The notes: generated by a model from the sequence alone, not told the origin. A stretch of 64,000 nucleotides of DNA from Azorinus chamasolen (GCA_963576725.1 OY755247.1:11253534-11317533); one strand, 5' to 3'; shown: positions 38,962 to 49,129, counted from the stretch's first letter. Numbers and translations are program-made.

Positions 38962-39210
38962 CAACCCTTTCCCTGTTTTGTATTTAGTCCAAATTTCAAT
39001 ACCTACTGAATATTCATGGTCAAAAAATTCATAATGAAATATGGAAGGTGGAACATTGTTGCCACTTTAGAAAGTAAAGAAACAGATCTATCAAATTCCA
39101 TTAGCAAACTGAGCAGAGCCTGATCAGATGACTCCTATGGGAGCCGTCTGATCTGGGTCTACTCTGTTTGCAAATGAGTGAAAAGGCTTTTTTATGAGGG
39201 AAAAGGTTAA
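38962..39210 (+). mobile_element. Family A2 MITE, complete
   Basis: TCAACCCTTTCCCTGTTTTG to TATGAGGGAAAAGGTTAA; hairpin GATGACTCCTATGGGAGCCG. Confidence 0.9.
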
Positions 39211-39282
39211 AATACTAAACTCATCATTTCTCAGAATCAAACCCTAGTAAGTCTTTTTCTTATTCATATGCCATTATAAATA

Positions 39283-39518
39283 TTAACCCTTTCCCTGTTC
39301 TATGTTTATTACAAATTTCAATACCTAATGAATATTCATGGACAAAATAGTTATAACGAAATTTCGGAGTTGAAAACTTGCAGCCATTTTAGAAAGTAAA
39401 GAAACAGATGTACAAACCGAGCAGACCCTGATCAGGGGGTTCCTATAGGAGCCGTTTGATCTGGGTCTACTCTTTTTGCAAATGCGTGAAAATGCATTCA
39501 TATAAAGGAAAGGATTAA
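39283..39518 (+). mobile_element. Family A2 MITE, complete (236 bp)
   Basis: TTAACCCTTTCCCTGTTCTA to ATAAAGGAAAGGATTAA; hairpin CAGGGGGTTCCTATAGGAGCC. Confidence 0.92.
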
Positions 39519-39578
39519 GATGATATTTTTTTCATGAATATCCATGGAGTAAAATTTAACCTTCAGCTCTCTAGTCAC

Positions 39579-39809
39579 TTAACACATACCCTCATATTGA
39601 CGTCTTTTGACGCCTCTTTAAAACTCACTTTTTGAAACCATTGTGATTAATAGAGCATTTGCTCCATGGGAGCAAATGCTCTATTTATCACAATGGTTTC
39701 AGAACTATACAATTCTAATATTTTCCTTTTCTCTAGAGTTAATGCTCATTTTCGGTAGATTTATTCAAAGAGGTTGGGTCTAAAACTAGCCTATGAGGTA
39801 ATGAGTTAA
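39579..39809 (-). mobile_element. Family B MITE, complete (231 bp)
   Basis: TTAACACATACCCTCATATTG to TATGAGGTAATGAGTTAA; hairpin AGAGCATTTGCTCCATGGG. Confidence 0.92.
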
Positions 39810-39834
39810 GATTCTAGCGACAACTTTGTGATAA

Positions 39835-39895
39835 CTTTTGCAAACAGTTTGAGTAACTGACAGTGTCTCATCAGGATCCAGGCATTTTGACACTC
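39835..39895. mobile_element. Family H hairpin scrap
   Basis: GCAAACAGTTTGAGTAACTG with GTGTCTCATCAGGATCCAGGC; one arm deleted. Confidence 0.6.
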
Positions 39896-39940
39896 TTAAC
39901 ACTGCTGTATAAAAGAAACAGAAAAAATGTACTGTTAGAA

Positions 39941-40468
39941 TTAACCCATTCCCTCATACTGACACCTCTGTAAAAGACACTTTTTGAAACCATTGTGATA
40001 AATAGAGCATTTTGCTCCTCTGGAACAAATGCTCTATTTATCACAATGGTTTCAAAACTACACAATTTTAACCCTTTGCTTGCTATTCGCGTCAATATAC
40101 CTACCTGTAAATAGTGAAGACCCAGATGAGACAGCTTCTGCAGGAGCTGTCTCACCAGAGTCTGCACTATTTACAAGTTGATTGTGCAACCAGTGCACTC
40201 CACAGCAGTGATTGCACAGCGAAACACTTGTACACAGTGAAGATATATGTAATTATACAACAGGGCATGGGTAAAGAAGGAGAAATGTGTTTTAAAATTC
40301 AGCAAGCGAAGGGTTAAAATGTTCCTTTTCTGTAGTAAATGCTCCTTTTTAGTAGATTTATTTAAAGAGGTTGGGTCTAAAAAACAGCCTATGATCAGGG
40401 AATGGTCTAAAATTAGTCTATGAAGGAAATATGGTATAAAAAATAGCCTAATTGAGGGAATGGCTTAA
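39941..40468 (-). mobile_element. Family B MITE split by F, with a repeated tail
   Basis: TTAACCCATTCCCTCATACTG to AACTACACAATTTTAA, F insert, then AATGTTCCTTTTCTGTAGTAA. The B end is repeated three times in diverged form (CAGCCTATGATCAGGGAATGG, TAGTCTATGAAGGAAATATGG, TAGCCTAATTGAGGGAATGG) before TTAA. Confidence 0.88.
40068..40317 (-). mobile_element. Family F MITE, complete (250 bp), inside B
   Basis: TTAACCCTTTGCTTGCTATTC to GCAAGCGAAGGGTTAA, sitting in the B arm at ACACAATTTTAA/TTAAAATGTTCC; TTAA duplicated. Confidence 0.93.
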
Positions 40469-40679
40469 AGCAAACAACAATAAATGCAGACAACAAATGC
40501 TCAGAGTCCATGTTTGTCAAGTTTCAATGTTTGCCTTAGATCTATAGCGTTATGTCATCAGTAGAATAGGTCCCTAGGCCATCGGTATGCAACACATATA
40601 AACAATTTGCCCAAGGCAATCAGTCTTGGAGCTTTGTTTTGTCAAAGTCTGTCAAAACAAATATTTCGTAATTCATGTT

Positions 40680-40857
40680 TCACTCTTTGCATGCTAGCGG
40701 TGGACTAGCTGTGACTCCTGCCATTTAATCCTATGTTGTGATCACTCTTTAGAATCGTCTCTTCTCTTCTAGACAATTCTAAAGAGCATGCAGTCACAAC
40801 ATAGGGTTTGCTGGACAATTTTATTATTTAAGAAAGCACCTTTATCTGTAGCTCTGT
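40680..40857 (+). mobile_element. H1 scrap and left-truncated C MITE
   Basis: CTCTTTGCATGCTAGCGGTG (H1 end), then C hairpin TCCTATGTTGTGATCACTCTT with an AGCATGCAG insertion in the right arm; end TTTATCTGTAGCTCTG. Confidence 0.7.
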
Positions 40858-40865
40858 GAAAATAT

Positions 40866-40986
40866 AGATATTGATTCATGATAAAGAATTCCCCTGTTCA
40901 TATTGCTATTTTAGAAATTCAGTATGGTAATCAATATTCATACATTCTCAATACATGTATGTGTACATGAATATACATCAGGTTAA
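40866..40986 (-). mobile_element. Family A right half, diverged
   Basis: GATATTGATTCATGATAAAG, ATTGCTATTTTAGAAATTCAG, end ATACATCAGGTTAA. Confidence 0.55.
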
Positions 40987-41007
40987 ATAGTTTAGATCAG
41001 TATGGGT

Positions 41008-41236
41008 TTAACCCATTACCTCATAGGCTATTTTTAGATACAGCCTTTTGAATAAATCTACCGGAAAGGAGCATTAACTAGAGAAAAGGATTTTTTTTCG
41101 AATTTTGTAGTTTGAAACCATTGTGATAAATAGAGCATTTGCTCCTATAGGAGCAAATGCTCTATTTATCACAACGGTTTCAACAGGTGACTTTTGCAGA
41201 GGCATCAAAAGGCGTCAATGAGAGGGAATGGGTTAA
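41008..41236 (+). mobile_element. Family B MITE, complete (229 bp)
   Basis: TTAACCCATTACCTCATAGG to GAGAGGGAATGGGTTAA; perfect hairpin. Confidence 0.93.
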
Positions 41237-41416
41237 CAGAGCAATAGATAAAGGTGCATACTCAAATATTCTCTATCAAACTCTATGCTGTGACCACTCT
41301 TAAGAATTGTCTCAAAGAGACACTTCTAAAGAGTGGTCACAACATAGGGTTTGGAGGAGAAGTAAAGGTGTTATTCTTGAAAATGTTTTACTTTATGCAT
41401 CTTATCTGGATGTCTG
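41237..41416 (-). mobile_element. Family C MITE, complete
   Basis: CAGAGCAATAGATAAAGGTG to TTATCTGGATGTCTG; hairpin GACCACTCTTAAGAATTGTC. Starts immediately after the TTAA of the B element. Confidence 0.87.
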
Positions 41417-41509
41417 TGTTAGTCACTTTCTAAACAAGACCAAAACACAAATACATGTAATGGATTCACACAGTTTGGTTACAATGTAACTTTAGTACAA
41501 TATGTTTAA

Positions 41510-41760
41510 TTAACCCTTCACTTGCTATTCGCGGCAATATACCTTACCTGTAAATAGTGAAGACCCAGATGAGACAGCTCCTGCAGGAGCTGTCTCATCA
41601 GGGTCTGCACTATTTACAAGTTGATTGTGCAACCAGTGCACTCCACAGCAGTGATTGCACAGCGAAATACTTGTACACAGTGAAGATATATGTAATTATA
41701 CAACAAGGCATGGGTAAAGAAGGAGAAATGTATTTTAAAATTCAGCAAGAGAAGGGTTAA
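41510..41760 (-). mobile_element. Family F MITE, complete (251 bp)
   Basis: TTAACCCTTCACTTGCTATTC to AGCAAGAGAAGGGTTAA; hairpin as in the 8977 copy. Confidence 0.93.
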
Positions 41761-41876
41761 GAAACACATTGTTTTTACATTTTTTTCTCCAATCTAACAA
41801 AAAATTCAAGATTCCATTCCTAACATGTAATGAAAATTAAGTCACAGCCACTGGCTACACCAGAACAACTTGCAGT

Positions 41877-42074
41877 TTAACTCTTACAATGCAGAACACG
41901 GGTCACTAATGTCCTTTGCAAACTGTGAAGACCAAGATGAGAGGGCTCCTAGACTAGAGAAGCCCTCTCATCAGGGTCTGCACTGTTTGTCAAGTTACAG
42001 TGAATCTTTACAGTAAGTTTGACCTTTTTGAAATTTGGAATAGTCCATTTTACGATTCTGCATTGAATGGGTTA
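41877..42074 (+). mobile_element. Family E MITE, complete (198 bp)
   Basis: TTAACTCTTACAATGCAGAAC to CTGCATTGAATGGGTTAA; hairpin GACCAAGATGAGAGGGCTCC TAGACTAGAGAAGCCC. Confidence 0.88.
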
Positions 42075-42270
42075 ACTCTTTGCATGTTCAACAAGATCGC
42101 AATATTCCTACGAAAACATTCCTATGGATCCAGATGAGATGCAGAGTAACTTTGTCTTATGGTGAGGATAAAAACTGCCTAATACTCTTATATTTAAAAA
42201 AAAAAAGCAAGAAAAATAACTTTTAGAGTTGCAGGAAATTGTACCAGACAATTACTTAGCATGCAAAAAC
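42071..42270 (-). mobile_element. Family H1 MITE, diverged
   Basis: TTAACTCTTTGCATGTTCAAC, ATGGATCCAGATGAGATGC, end TTAGCATGCAAAAACTC. Shares TTAA with E. Confidence 0.7.
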
Positions 42271-42475
42271 TCGGTATTCAGGGACTTGAGGAAAACTCAA
42301 TGATTCCACAGAGAAAAAGCTTTTGTGAATTTGCGATTTAGCAGACTAGCTTTTTTTCCCCCCCAATTCATGAAAGGATGTGTTATATGCCCTTAGGAGA
42401 AATCAGCATACCGTTAAACAGACAACATTTTATGCATCAAAGAAATTTGCTCTAAGGGGAAAAGACTGTTACCAT

Positions 42476-42731
42476 TTAACTCATTCCTTCATACAAACGT
42501 CTTTTCATGCATTTGCAAACCGAGGCGACCCAGATCAGACGGCTCCCATAGGAGCCGTCTGATCAGGGTCTGCTCTGTTTGTTTATGGTATAATCTAGAT
42601 CTGATTATACAGTTTCTGCCTGAGCCAAAACATCTTGTGTACATGTACATATGCCATTATAAAAATTCAGCTATGAATATTCATGATGTCATTATTTCTT
42701 ACATGAATATCATTACACAGGAAAAAGTGTT
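42476..42731 (-). mobile_element. Family A3 MITE
   Basis: TTAACTCATTCCTTCATACAA to ATTACACAGGAAAAAGTG; hairpin CAGACGGCTCCCATAGGAGC. Confidence 0.86.
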
Positions 42732-42744
42732 GGTTTATGCTAAC

Positions 42745-42810
42745 TACAGACAGTGTGTATCCAGATGAAACTGACAATGCAATTAAATGTCTCATCAAGA
42801 TCCAAAACTG
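42745..42810. mobile_element. Family H hairpin scrap
   Basis: GTGTGTATCCAGATGAAACTG and TGTCTCATCAAGATCCAAAAC. Confidence 0.6.
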
Positions 42811-43051
42811 TTCAACCCTTTCCTCCATGAATATTCATAAATAAATAATGATGTCATGAATATTAATTAGATTAATTTGTTGTAATAGCACATGGACACA
42901 AGAAGTTCTTGCCATGGCAAATCATATCTATATTATATCATATATATGCAAACAGAGTAGACCCAGATCAGACACCGCTCCTGTAGTCTACTCCTGGGTC
43001 TTCTCTGTTTGCAAAGGTGTAGAAAGGCGTATTTATGGAGTAACGGGTTAA
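42811..43051 (+). mobile_element. Family A1 MITE, complete
   Basis: TTCAACCCTTTCCTCCATGAA to TATGGAGTAACGGGTTAA; hairpin centre rearranged (CACCGCTCCTGTAGTCTACTC). Confidence 0.87.
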
Positions 43052-43355
43052 CAACCCAAGTGGTTTATTAGATGGAGAATATCACTTACAAGGTGACTTT
43101 GAACAGACAATCGACTTGACGTGTTAAAGGTTTATAGACCTGCTTAAGTGACTTAGCTGTCAGACAAGCAGAACAAGTACACAGATAGGCTTGTATAATA
43201 ATGCTTTAACTGACAAAAATGACCAAGAGTGGCCATCTTAATTTACAGATATCGTTTGAATGAATGTGACAGTCAACTCTCCTTACAACAACCGCGTTCA
43301 TTACCACAGAGTGTCATTGTATTGAAAATGTTGTTGTAATGAACATTAAGTTATA
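43052..43355. other. Mostly unrecognised; possible old D-like end
   Basis: CAACTCTCCTTACAACAACCG near 43275 and TGTTGTAATGAACATTAAG near 43330 are inverted and D-like, suggesting a decayed pogo MITE. Confidence 0.4.
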
Positions 43356-43409
43356 CAGTAAAACCCTTCTCAACTGGACTGTATGCCAGTCTGTAAGACA
43401 GGTTGCAGC

Positions 43410-43637
43410 TTAACCCATTCCTCCATAGGCTATTTTTTAGACCCAACCACTCTAAATAAATCTACCAACAAGGAGCATTAACTTGAGAAAAGGAAAATTT
43501 TAGTATTTTATAGTTTGAAACCATTGTGATAATTTGAGCATTTGCTCCTATAGGAGCAAATGCTCTATTTATCACAATGGTTTGAACAGGTGAATTTACA
43601 GAGGCGTAGACAGGCGTATTTATGGAGGAAAGGGTTA
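43410..43637 (+). mobile_element. Family B MITE inside D, complete (228 bp)
   Basis: TTAACCCATTCCTCCATAGG to TTATGGAGGAAAGGGTTAA in the D arm at TTGCAGCTTAA. Confidence 0.93.
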
Positions 43638-43716
43638 ATACAGGTGGAACATAATGCAGAAAGCTCCTAAAGAAGCTTTCTGCATATTACTTTCATCCTG
43701 CATTAAGCAGTCTGCA

Positions 43717-43796
43717 TTAACTCTTTCCCTATTCTACTCTGGGTCTACTCTGTTTGCAAATGCGCACAAAGGCATTTATAAGCGGAAAAGGGTTAA
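43717..43796 (+). mobile_element. Family A2 remnant inside D (80 bp)
   Basis: TTAACTCTTTCCCTATTCTA joins CTCTGGGTCTACTCTGTTTGC, then AGCGGAAAAGGGTTAA; everything between the left 20 bp and the last hairpin arm is deleted. Confidence 0.88.
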
Positions 43797-44022
43797 CCCT
43801 TTCCCGCATATTGACAACTTTTAACGACTCTGTAGAAGTCACTTTGTGAAACCATTGTGATAAATAGAGCATTTGCTCCTATAGGAGCAAATGCTGTATT
43901 TATCACAATGGTTTCAAACTACAAAATTCTAAAAAAAATCCTTTTCTCTAGTTAATGATCCTTTTCAGTAGACTTATTCAAAGAGATTGTATCTAAAAAT
44001 AGCCTATACAGTAAAGGGTTAA
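43793..44022 (-). mobile_element. Family B MITE inside D, complete (230 bp)
   Basis: TTAACCCTTTCCCGCATATTG to TATACAGTAAAGGGTTAA, sharing TTAA with the A2 remnant. Confidence 0.93.
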
Positions 44023-44129
44023 GCAGCCTACATAGAATTAAAATCTAAATTCTTCTTCCCTAAAATTCCAGTTTAGAAGGGTTTAACTCTATATTTTCCA
44101 AAATTCAATTGTCAGTTGTGAATATAATC

Positions 44130-44327
44130 CAGATCAATGTACATACATGTACCCAAATACTAAAATTGTCAGATCTCCACCAAATCCTATACAGTGACGG
44201 TGTGACCACTTTTTTTAAAAATCGTCACATTGAGACAACTCATAAGAGTGGTCCTAACATAGGGTTTGGTGGAGCATAAAGAAGTTATTCTTGAAATTTA
44301 CGGATCTTAATTCTTATCTGAACCTCT
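44130..44327 (-). mobile_element. Family C MITE
   Basis: CCAGATCAATGTACATACATG, CTCCACCAAATCCTATACAG, hairpin diverged, end CTTATCTGAACCTCTG. Confidence 0.8.
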
Positions 44328-44357
44328 GACTGCATCATAGGTTTCATAGCTTTGGAA

Positions 44358-44432
44358 GCTTAACTAGAGAAAAGGAACATTTTAGAATTTTGTAGTTTGA
44401 AACCATTGTGATAAATAGAGCATTTGCTGAAC
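44358..44432 (+). mobile_element. Family B fragment
   Basis: AAGCTTAACTAGAGAAAAGG to AGAGCATTTGCTG; single hairpin arm. Confidence 0.7.
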
Positions 44433-44614
44433 AATACATGTAAATTTGTCAAACAGCAGAGAGCCTAATCAGATATTTTGTTTTCAACATGGCAAGGTTT
44501 AGACGTTTTGCAATGTCTCAAAAATACAATATTAAAGCTCTCCGGAATTAGTAACAAGTATAATGTCATGTAGTCGGTGAATGGTAGATAGGCCTATTAT
44601 AAATTTGGCATATA

Positions 44615-44818
44615 CAGTATAACCTCTCTTAACCGGAATTCTACTAGATAAGAATTTAGATACTTTTAGGCAGGTGGCTGCTTAATGCAGAGTGAAAGTC
44701 ATGCAGAAAGCTCCTCTAGGAGCTTTCTGCATGACTTTCACCCTGCATTAAGCTGCTACCTGTCTCCAAGACCGATATTCATACTAAATTTAACGGCCGG
44801 TTAAGAGAGGTTTTACTG
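44615..44818. mobile_element. Family D MITE, complete (204 bp)
   Basis: CAGTATAACCTCTCTTAACC...GGTTAAGAGAGGTTTTACTG, TA flanks, hairpin AAAGTCATGCAGAAAGCTCC TCTAGG. Confidence 0.93.
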
Positions 44819-44842
44819 TACAAACAAGGACAATTCAAAATG

Positions 44843-45037
44843 TTAACCCTTTGATTATGGGAAATGAGTGCACTAGCAATTGCAAAAAGTATAGATCCAG
44901 ATCAGAGGACTCCGAGAGGAGACTTCTGATCTGGATCTGCACTGTTTGTCATCAATCTTTCATACTGAGTGGACTTTTCTGTTATTAAACAGTGATGGGC
45001 CATTCCACTTTGAACACTTTGAGCATTCAAAGGGTTA
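44843..45037 (+). mobile_element. Family R MITE, complete (195 bp)
   Basis: TTAACCCTTTGATTATGGGA to GAGCATTCAAAGGGTTAA; hairpin AGATCCAGATCAGAGGACTCC GAGAGGAGACTTCTGATC. Reference copy for R. Confidence 0.85.
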
Positions 45038-45373
45038 AAAGATTACACCGTCTGGACAAGAAGGCAGTGACATGTAAAACAATCCATCAGTCGTACAAAA
45101 GCAGTTTTCAATAACGAAAAACAATTTTGCCAGACAAATCCATCAACCAGGCATTTAATAATTTCTGGAGTTTGTCATGTGGAATGTGCTGATTTATTTA
45201 GGCTAATATTGGAATAGCTTGTGTCAAAATGACAATCTATTTTTTTCCTCTCAAATATATTTGAGGTCTCTTCACAGGCAATTATAACTACCTATGCATT
45301 GCTTGCTTTCTATTTCTTATGCTACCTGTCCAAATGCTCCATGAAACTTATTTAAAACTATTTTTTAAAGTTT
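45038..45373. other. Stretch without recognised feature
   Basis: Nothing recognised. Confidence 0.4.
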
Positions 45374-45545
45374 TACGCCATGAATAGTCATGTAAGAAGC
45401 TGCAATGACATAATTATTGGAGATTGGATTAATCTCCTATTGGAGGTTACTGCATTACTTTCAGTCTGCATTCAGCTACCATCAGACGTCACGAGGATTT
45501 GGTGCAAAACTATTGGAGTTACAATAGTTTTGCACCAAGCCCTCC
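45374..45545. mobile_element. Chimera of A1 end, D half-hairpin and family I
   Basis: TACGCCATGAATAGTCATGTAAG (A1); CTCCTATTGGAGGTTACTGC ATTACTTTCAG (D arm, 45430-45480); CACGAGGATTTGGTGCAAAAC TATTGGAGTTACAATAG (shortened family I, 45489-45545). Confidence 0.65.
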
Positions 45546-45577
45546 ATCTGTATTTTGAAAAACCTGCAATTCTTTAT

Positions 45578-45813
45578 TTAACTCTCTCCTCTATTCATGA
45601 AAGAAATGATGACATCATGAATATTAATTAGATTCATTTTTAAAATGACATACATTGTATCAACAAATGTATTTTTTGCCAAAACAGAAACTGTAGAAAC
45701 TTATTCCATAAGCAAACAGAGAAGACCCTGATCAGATGGCTCCTATAGGGTCTATTCTGTTTGCAAAGGCATAGAAAGGTGTATTATGAAATAATCTTTC
45801 AGTAAAGGGTTAA
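45578..45813 (+). mobile_element. Family A1 MITE, one arm shortened
   Basis: TTAACTCTCTCCTCTATTCATG to TTCAGTAAAGGGTTAA; hairpin CAGATGGCTCCTATAGGGTC lacks GAGCCGTCTGATCTG. Confidence 0.85.
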
Positions 45814-46148
45814 TGATATTATAGGGGTTTAGTTGTTTTATTGATCATTACTTCCCCCCTAGAAGGTAGGGGCACATATAACAGAGAATATGGTATTTTG
45901 TCAATTCAGCACAGTTTCATTAACATGAAATGACACTAATGAAGTTATATACTATTCCTCTGGTCCATTATTTAAAGTAGCAGCTGAAAATCGATTTCAG
46001 TACAAAAGCTTCTAACCTGTAGTATTCATTATATATACAAACTTTAAATAACACTGTAATAATATTTCATTACTTCCTCGGTGTTATAACACAAACTGAC
46101 AAAACAAAAGAGATTTTGAAAACAAGGAAGGATGCTTTACTATATATA
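45814..46148. other. Stretch without recognised feature
   Basis: Nothing recognised. Confidence 0.4.
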
Positions 46149-46355
46149 CAGAGCTCATGATGCGTAAATCAAAACATTTTCAAAAATGATTCCTTTATTT
46201 CTCCACCAAACCCTGTACCTTTAGTGTCTTGAACAGACGATTCTAAAGAGTGGTCACAGTATAGGGTTAGGTAGAGAAATGACATATTGGAGAAATGGTG
46301 GAGAAATGACGATTTTGTTTTAGTACTTGGGTATGCACCCTTTTCTGTAGTTCTG
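46149..46355 (+). mobile_element. Family C MITE, hairpin eroded
   Basis: CAGAGCTCATGATGCGTAAAT to CTTTTCTGTAGTTCTG; GGAGAAATG motif repeated three times. Confidence 0.83.
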
Positions 46356-46375
46356 ATATACATAGAAATATAGCA

Positions 46376-46472
46376 TTAACCCATTACCTCATAGGCTATT
46401 TTTAGATACAGCCTCTTTGAATAAATCTACCGAAAAGGATTTTTTTTTTTAAATTGTAGTTTGAAACCATTG
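46376..46472 (+). mobile_element. Family B MITE, left part
   Basis: TTAACCCATTACCTCATAGG to GTAGTTTGAAACCATTG. Confidence 0.78.
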
Positions 46473-46487
46473 TTTCACATGTTTTTT

Positions 46488-46892
46488 ATAATGACCAATG
46501 CAAAAGGAATCTTTATAGCTGTTTGATAAACAGTTACTGATCAGATCTATATAGATCTAAGTCCATAAGCAAACAGAGCAGACCCTGATCAGAAAACTCT
46601 TAGCAACAGAGTAATCAATAATCAAGTTTTATTTTTCATTATTCATGTATTTGTTTCATAGTGTAACTTTAGAATAATTGAGTTTTGCACTTGTCACTCA
46701 ATTTGTGTAGACCCTTTACTCCATAAATAGTTCAATACATTATTCTATGCCTTTGCAAACTGTGAAGGCCCAGATTAAACAGCTCCTGTAGGAGTTGTCT
46801 GATCAGGGTCTGCTCTGTTTGCTTATGACTATATAGATCTGATTGTACACTTTTTGTCTTGGTTAAATATTCATGTGTTATTTTAAAAATTA
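46488..46892. mobile_element. A fragment (+) and A1 copy (-)
   Basis: 46488-46615: ATAAGCAAACAGAGCAGACC CTGATCAG, one arm. 46708-46892: GACCCTTTACTCCATAAATAG, hairpin CAGCTCCTGTAGGAGTTGTC, tail to TATTCATGTGTTATTTTAAA; right end missing. Confidence 0.7.
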
Positions 46893-46919
46893 AAGTGACC
46901 GCTATACCCCAATTCAAAC

Positions 46920-47289
46920 GGGTGCTACTAAACAGAGTCTGGTAGAGTCCGGTAGAGTCTGGTAGAGTCCGGTAGAGTCTGGAGGCCTTTTTAGAAGTTT
47001 AAGTGCAATTTAAAGATTATAATGCTGTTATATAGCACTATTTTGTATGTTTGCAGCAGTAGTAATTAACATCCGTTAATAAATGAGCATATAATAGCTT
47101 GAAAACTCACTGTAAATATTACCGGGGTCACACGGTAATGGCCGACCTACGTCGGATAGAGTCTGTTCTAGTTTTAGAAGTCTATTAACTACTATAGCAT
47201 ACAAAATAATGTTATATAACAGCATTATAATCTTTACCGGACTCTACCAGACTCTACCGGACTCTACCAGACTCTGTTTAGTAGCACCG
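46920..47289. mobile_element. Element K, 370-bp fold-back with repeat-bearing arms
   Basis: Ends GGGTGCTACTAAACAGAGTC and (reverse complement) CGGTGCTACTAAACAGAGTC. Each arm opens with tandem 9-mers (AGTCTGGTAG / AGTCCGGTAG alternating, about four in a row), followed by shared AAAGATTATAATGCTGTTAT. Exact 8-bp flanking repeat ATTCAAAC at 46912-46919 and 47290-47297. An 8-bp duplication fits hAT-type (or P-type) transposition. No coding frame; single copy here. Confidence 0.88.
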
Positions 47290-47768
47290 ATTCAAACAAA
47301 CATAAACAAAAAGTAAAGCCAGGGCGAGGAAGATTACTCTCTCAGTCTGATAGTTTTAAGCAATGGAAATAAAATGATCTACAGCTTTATAATATATTCA
47401 GTGACTGTGTTGATAGTTTTAAAAAAAGCTATTGTAAATTTAAAAAATCAATTATTTCCTTGTCCTCCCTAGTCTGTTATTGACAGTGAATGAGACTGAA
47501 CAGAGAGGATTGCTCTTCAAGAACAAGTTTATACTGGCCATTTTCCGCTGCTTCAGAAAATCAATTGTATCATCGCTGGAAATCTATAACTGAAACATTT
47601 ACCAACAGTTACATGGGAAAAGAAATAATTCCACGTTAAGCTTTTAATGAAATCTTATGTTCAGCTTCAGTGACTGAATGCATGGAAGGTTTTTATACTC
47701 TAATTCATTTAAAAATGAGAAAAACAAATTTGCAGCTGAGCAAATTAAAATAATAATTATCTGCATAC

Positions 47769-47844
47769 CTTCAAAATCACTACTGCCATCAAACATTACA
47801 AATATTTTTAATGGGGTGTGATTTTTTTCCTTGCACATAGAGTA
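47769..47844 (-). pseudogene. Possible second exon, frame-broken
   Basis: Minus strand: acceptor-like CTGATTTTAG, then 76 bases reading (last part) LKIFVMFDGSSDFEG, then donor GAAG/GTATG, the same donor context as the exon at 48195. A join to that exon would be out of frame by one base; the only obvious place is a run of seven T (47822-47828 on the plus strand). It could be a pseudogene, a homopolymer error in the sequence or a chance match. Confidence 0.25.
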
Positions 47845-48194
47845 CTAAAATCAGCTACACCTAGATAGATCAATTACTGTGCCATGAATTCCAATTTGTC
47901 AAAAAACTTATCTTTAAAAGGTGGAAAACTGCATCAGTTTGAGAGTGAAGTGCAGTATGGCAACCGACAATAATGATGTTGTACGAGGGACATAAACGTA
48001 ATTTTTAAAAGTAGTTTTATAATCTATCCTACAATTCCTACCGTACACCACTAGTTATTAGATGAATCATAGTTGTTTTGTAATCCTCTGTCACAGAATA
48101 CAGGTGTGCAATTTTTTAAACTCTAAATCCAACAAAATCTAGATACGAAATCTGTAGAATCTGCAAATAAATTTTCAAAACACTAATTCCATAC

Positions 48195-48282
48195 CTTCGG
48201 AAGCGAATATGTGTCTCTGAGTACAAGATATCACGAAAATAAACAACACAAAGTTGACAGCGAAAATCGTAGTGAACGCCAT
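48195..48282 (-). CDS. Possible first exon with signal peptide
   Basis: Minus strand ATG at 48282 in a fair context (AATATGGCG). It codes MAFTTIFAVNFVLFIFVIS followed by C, T, Q and RHIFASE, i.e. a short start, about 15 hydrophobic residues and a plausible cleavage region, typical of a secreted or membrane protein. Ends at a strong donor (GAAG/GTATGG), phase 1. In a MITE-free region. The product is not recognised; a chance frame cannot be excluded. Confidence 0.4.
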
Positions 48283-49129
48283 ATTTGTTAAGAACTGATA
48301 CTATGGAAGTGAGCGGCGAAGTACAAAGACATCCAAATGTGTATTACCTGTAAATGTGCCGGAAGGATAACAACCGAGTGATCCAACAAAATGACCTGAA
48401 TTTAGTAACGCTCGTTTTCATTGGTTGAATGGAAGTAGGTCTGGGAAATTCAATGTTGATCTTTGAAAACTGACGCTGTGACCAAAATAAGGATTTATTC
48501 GTCTTCCTCCGATGTATATCATCTTCATTAATTACAGTCCATTGCATCATAGTTTAAACGGTTCGTTTAACAACATTTCTCTTCACATTATGATTTGATG
48601 ACTAAAACTTACACCATTGAAAATGTGTAATGATTTGATTATTTTTTTAGTGTATTCGTACCAAAAGTATTTCGTACTTTATATATATTTTGCCATTTTG
48701 TACCACTTTATCACTATTTCTAATATTTGTAGCTGTTTTATTTGTAGATTTTTGTTGTGCTGTATTGCTTATACCCTTTCCTGTTGTTTATCGTAATGCA
48801 TAATTATATATTCATATTCAAATGACTTGAGTCAGCAGTACAGCTAGCATGCCATATCTATGAATACAAAGATAGACATTAAATCACTAATTCAGTAAAT
48901 GGTTGGATTCTGGACAAACTATTTTCGATCAAACAGTCATCAAAATCATATGTGTCATATTCATAAACACATCAATTGATTTCAGTTATGAGCTTTTAAA
49001 ATTACAGTAATTAACATGCCCGCCGCTATTATTCAATTGCCAGATTGAAGAAACCACTACCCATTTTGTTCATAAAGACCAGTTTGACGAACCAGTAGTT
49101 TGATGAAATCACCATAATCCCATTTCATA

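Larger units (their letters stand above)
43356..44090. mobile_element. Family D MITE hit by three TTAA elements
   Basis: CAGTAAAACCCTTCTCAACTG at the left and CCAGTTTAGAAGGGTTTAAC at the right are the D ends; AATGCAGAAAGCTCCTAAAG AAGC is the D hairpin. B sits at 43410, a shortened A2 at 43717 and another B at 43793, each at a TTAA of the D sequence or of its neighbour. Confidence 0.9.

Noticed and set aside
47460..47640. Third minus-strand exon reading …DDTIDFLKQRKMASINLF…
   Set aside because: Every acceptor that keeps this frame open has the wrong phase for the upstream candidate; most likely a chance frame.
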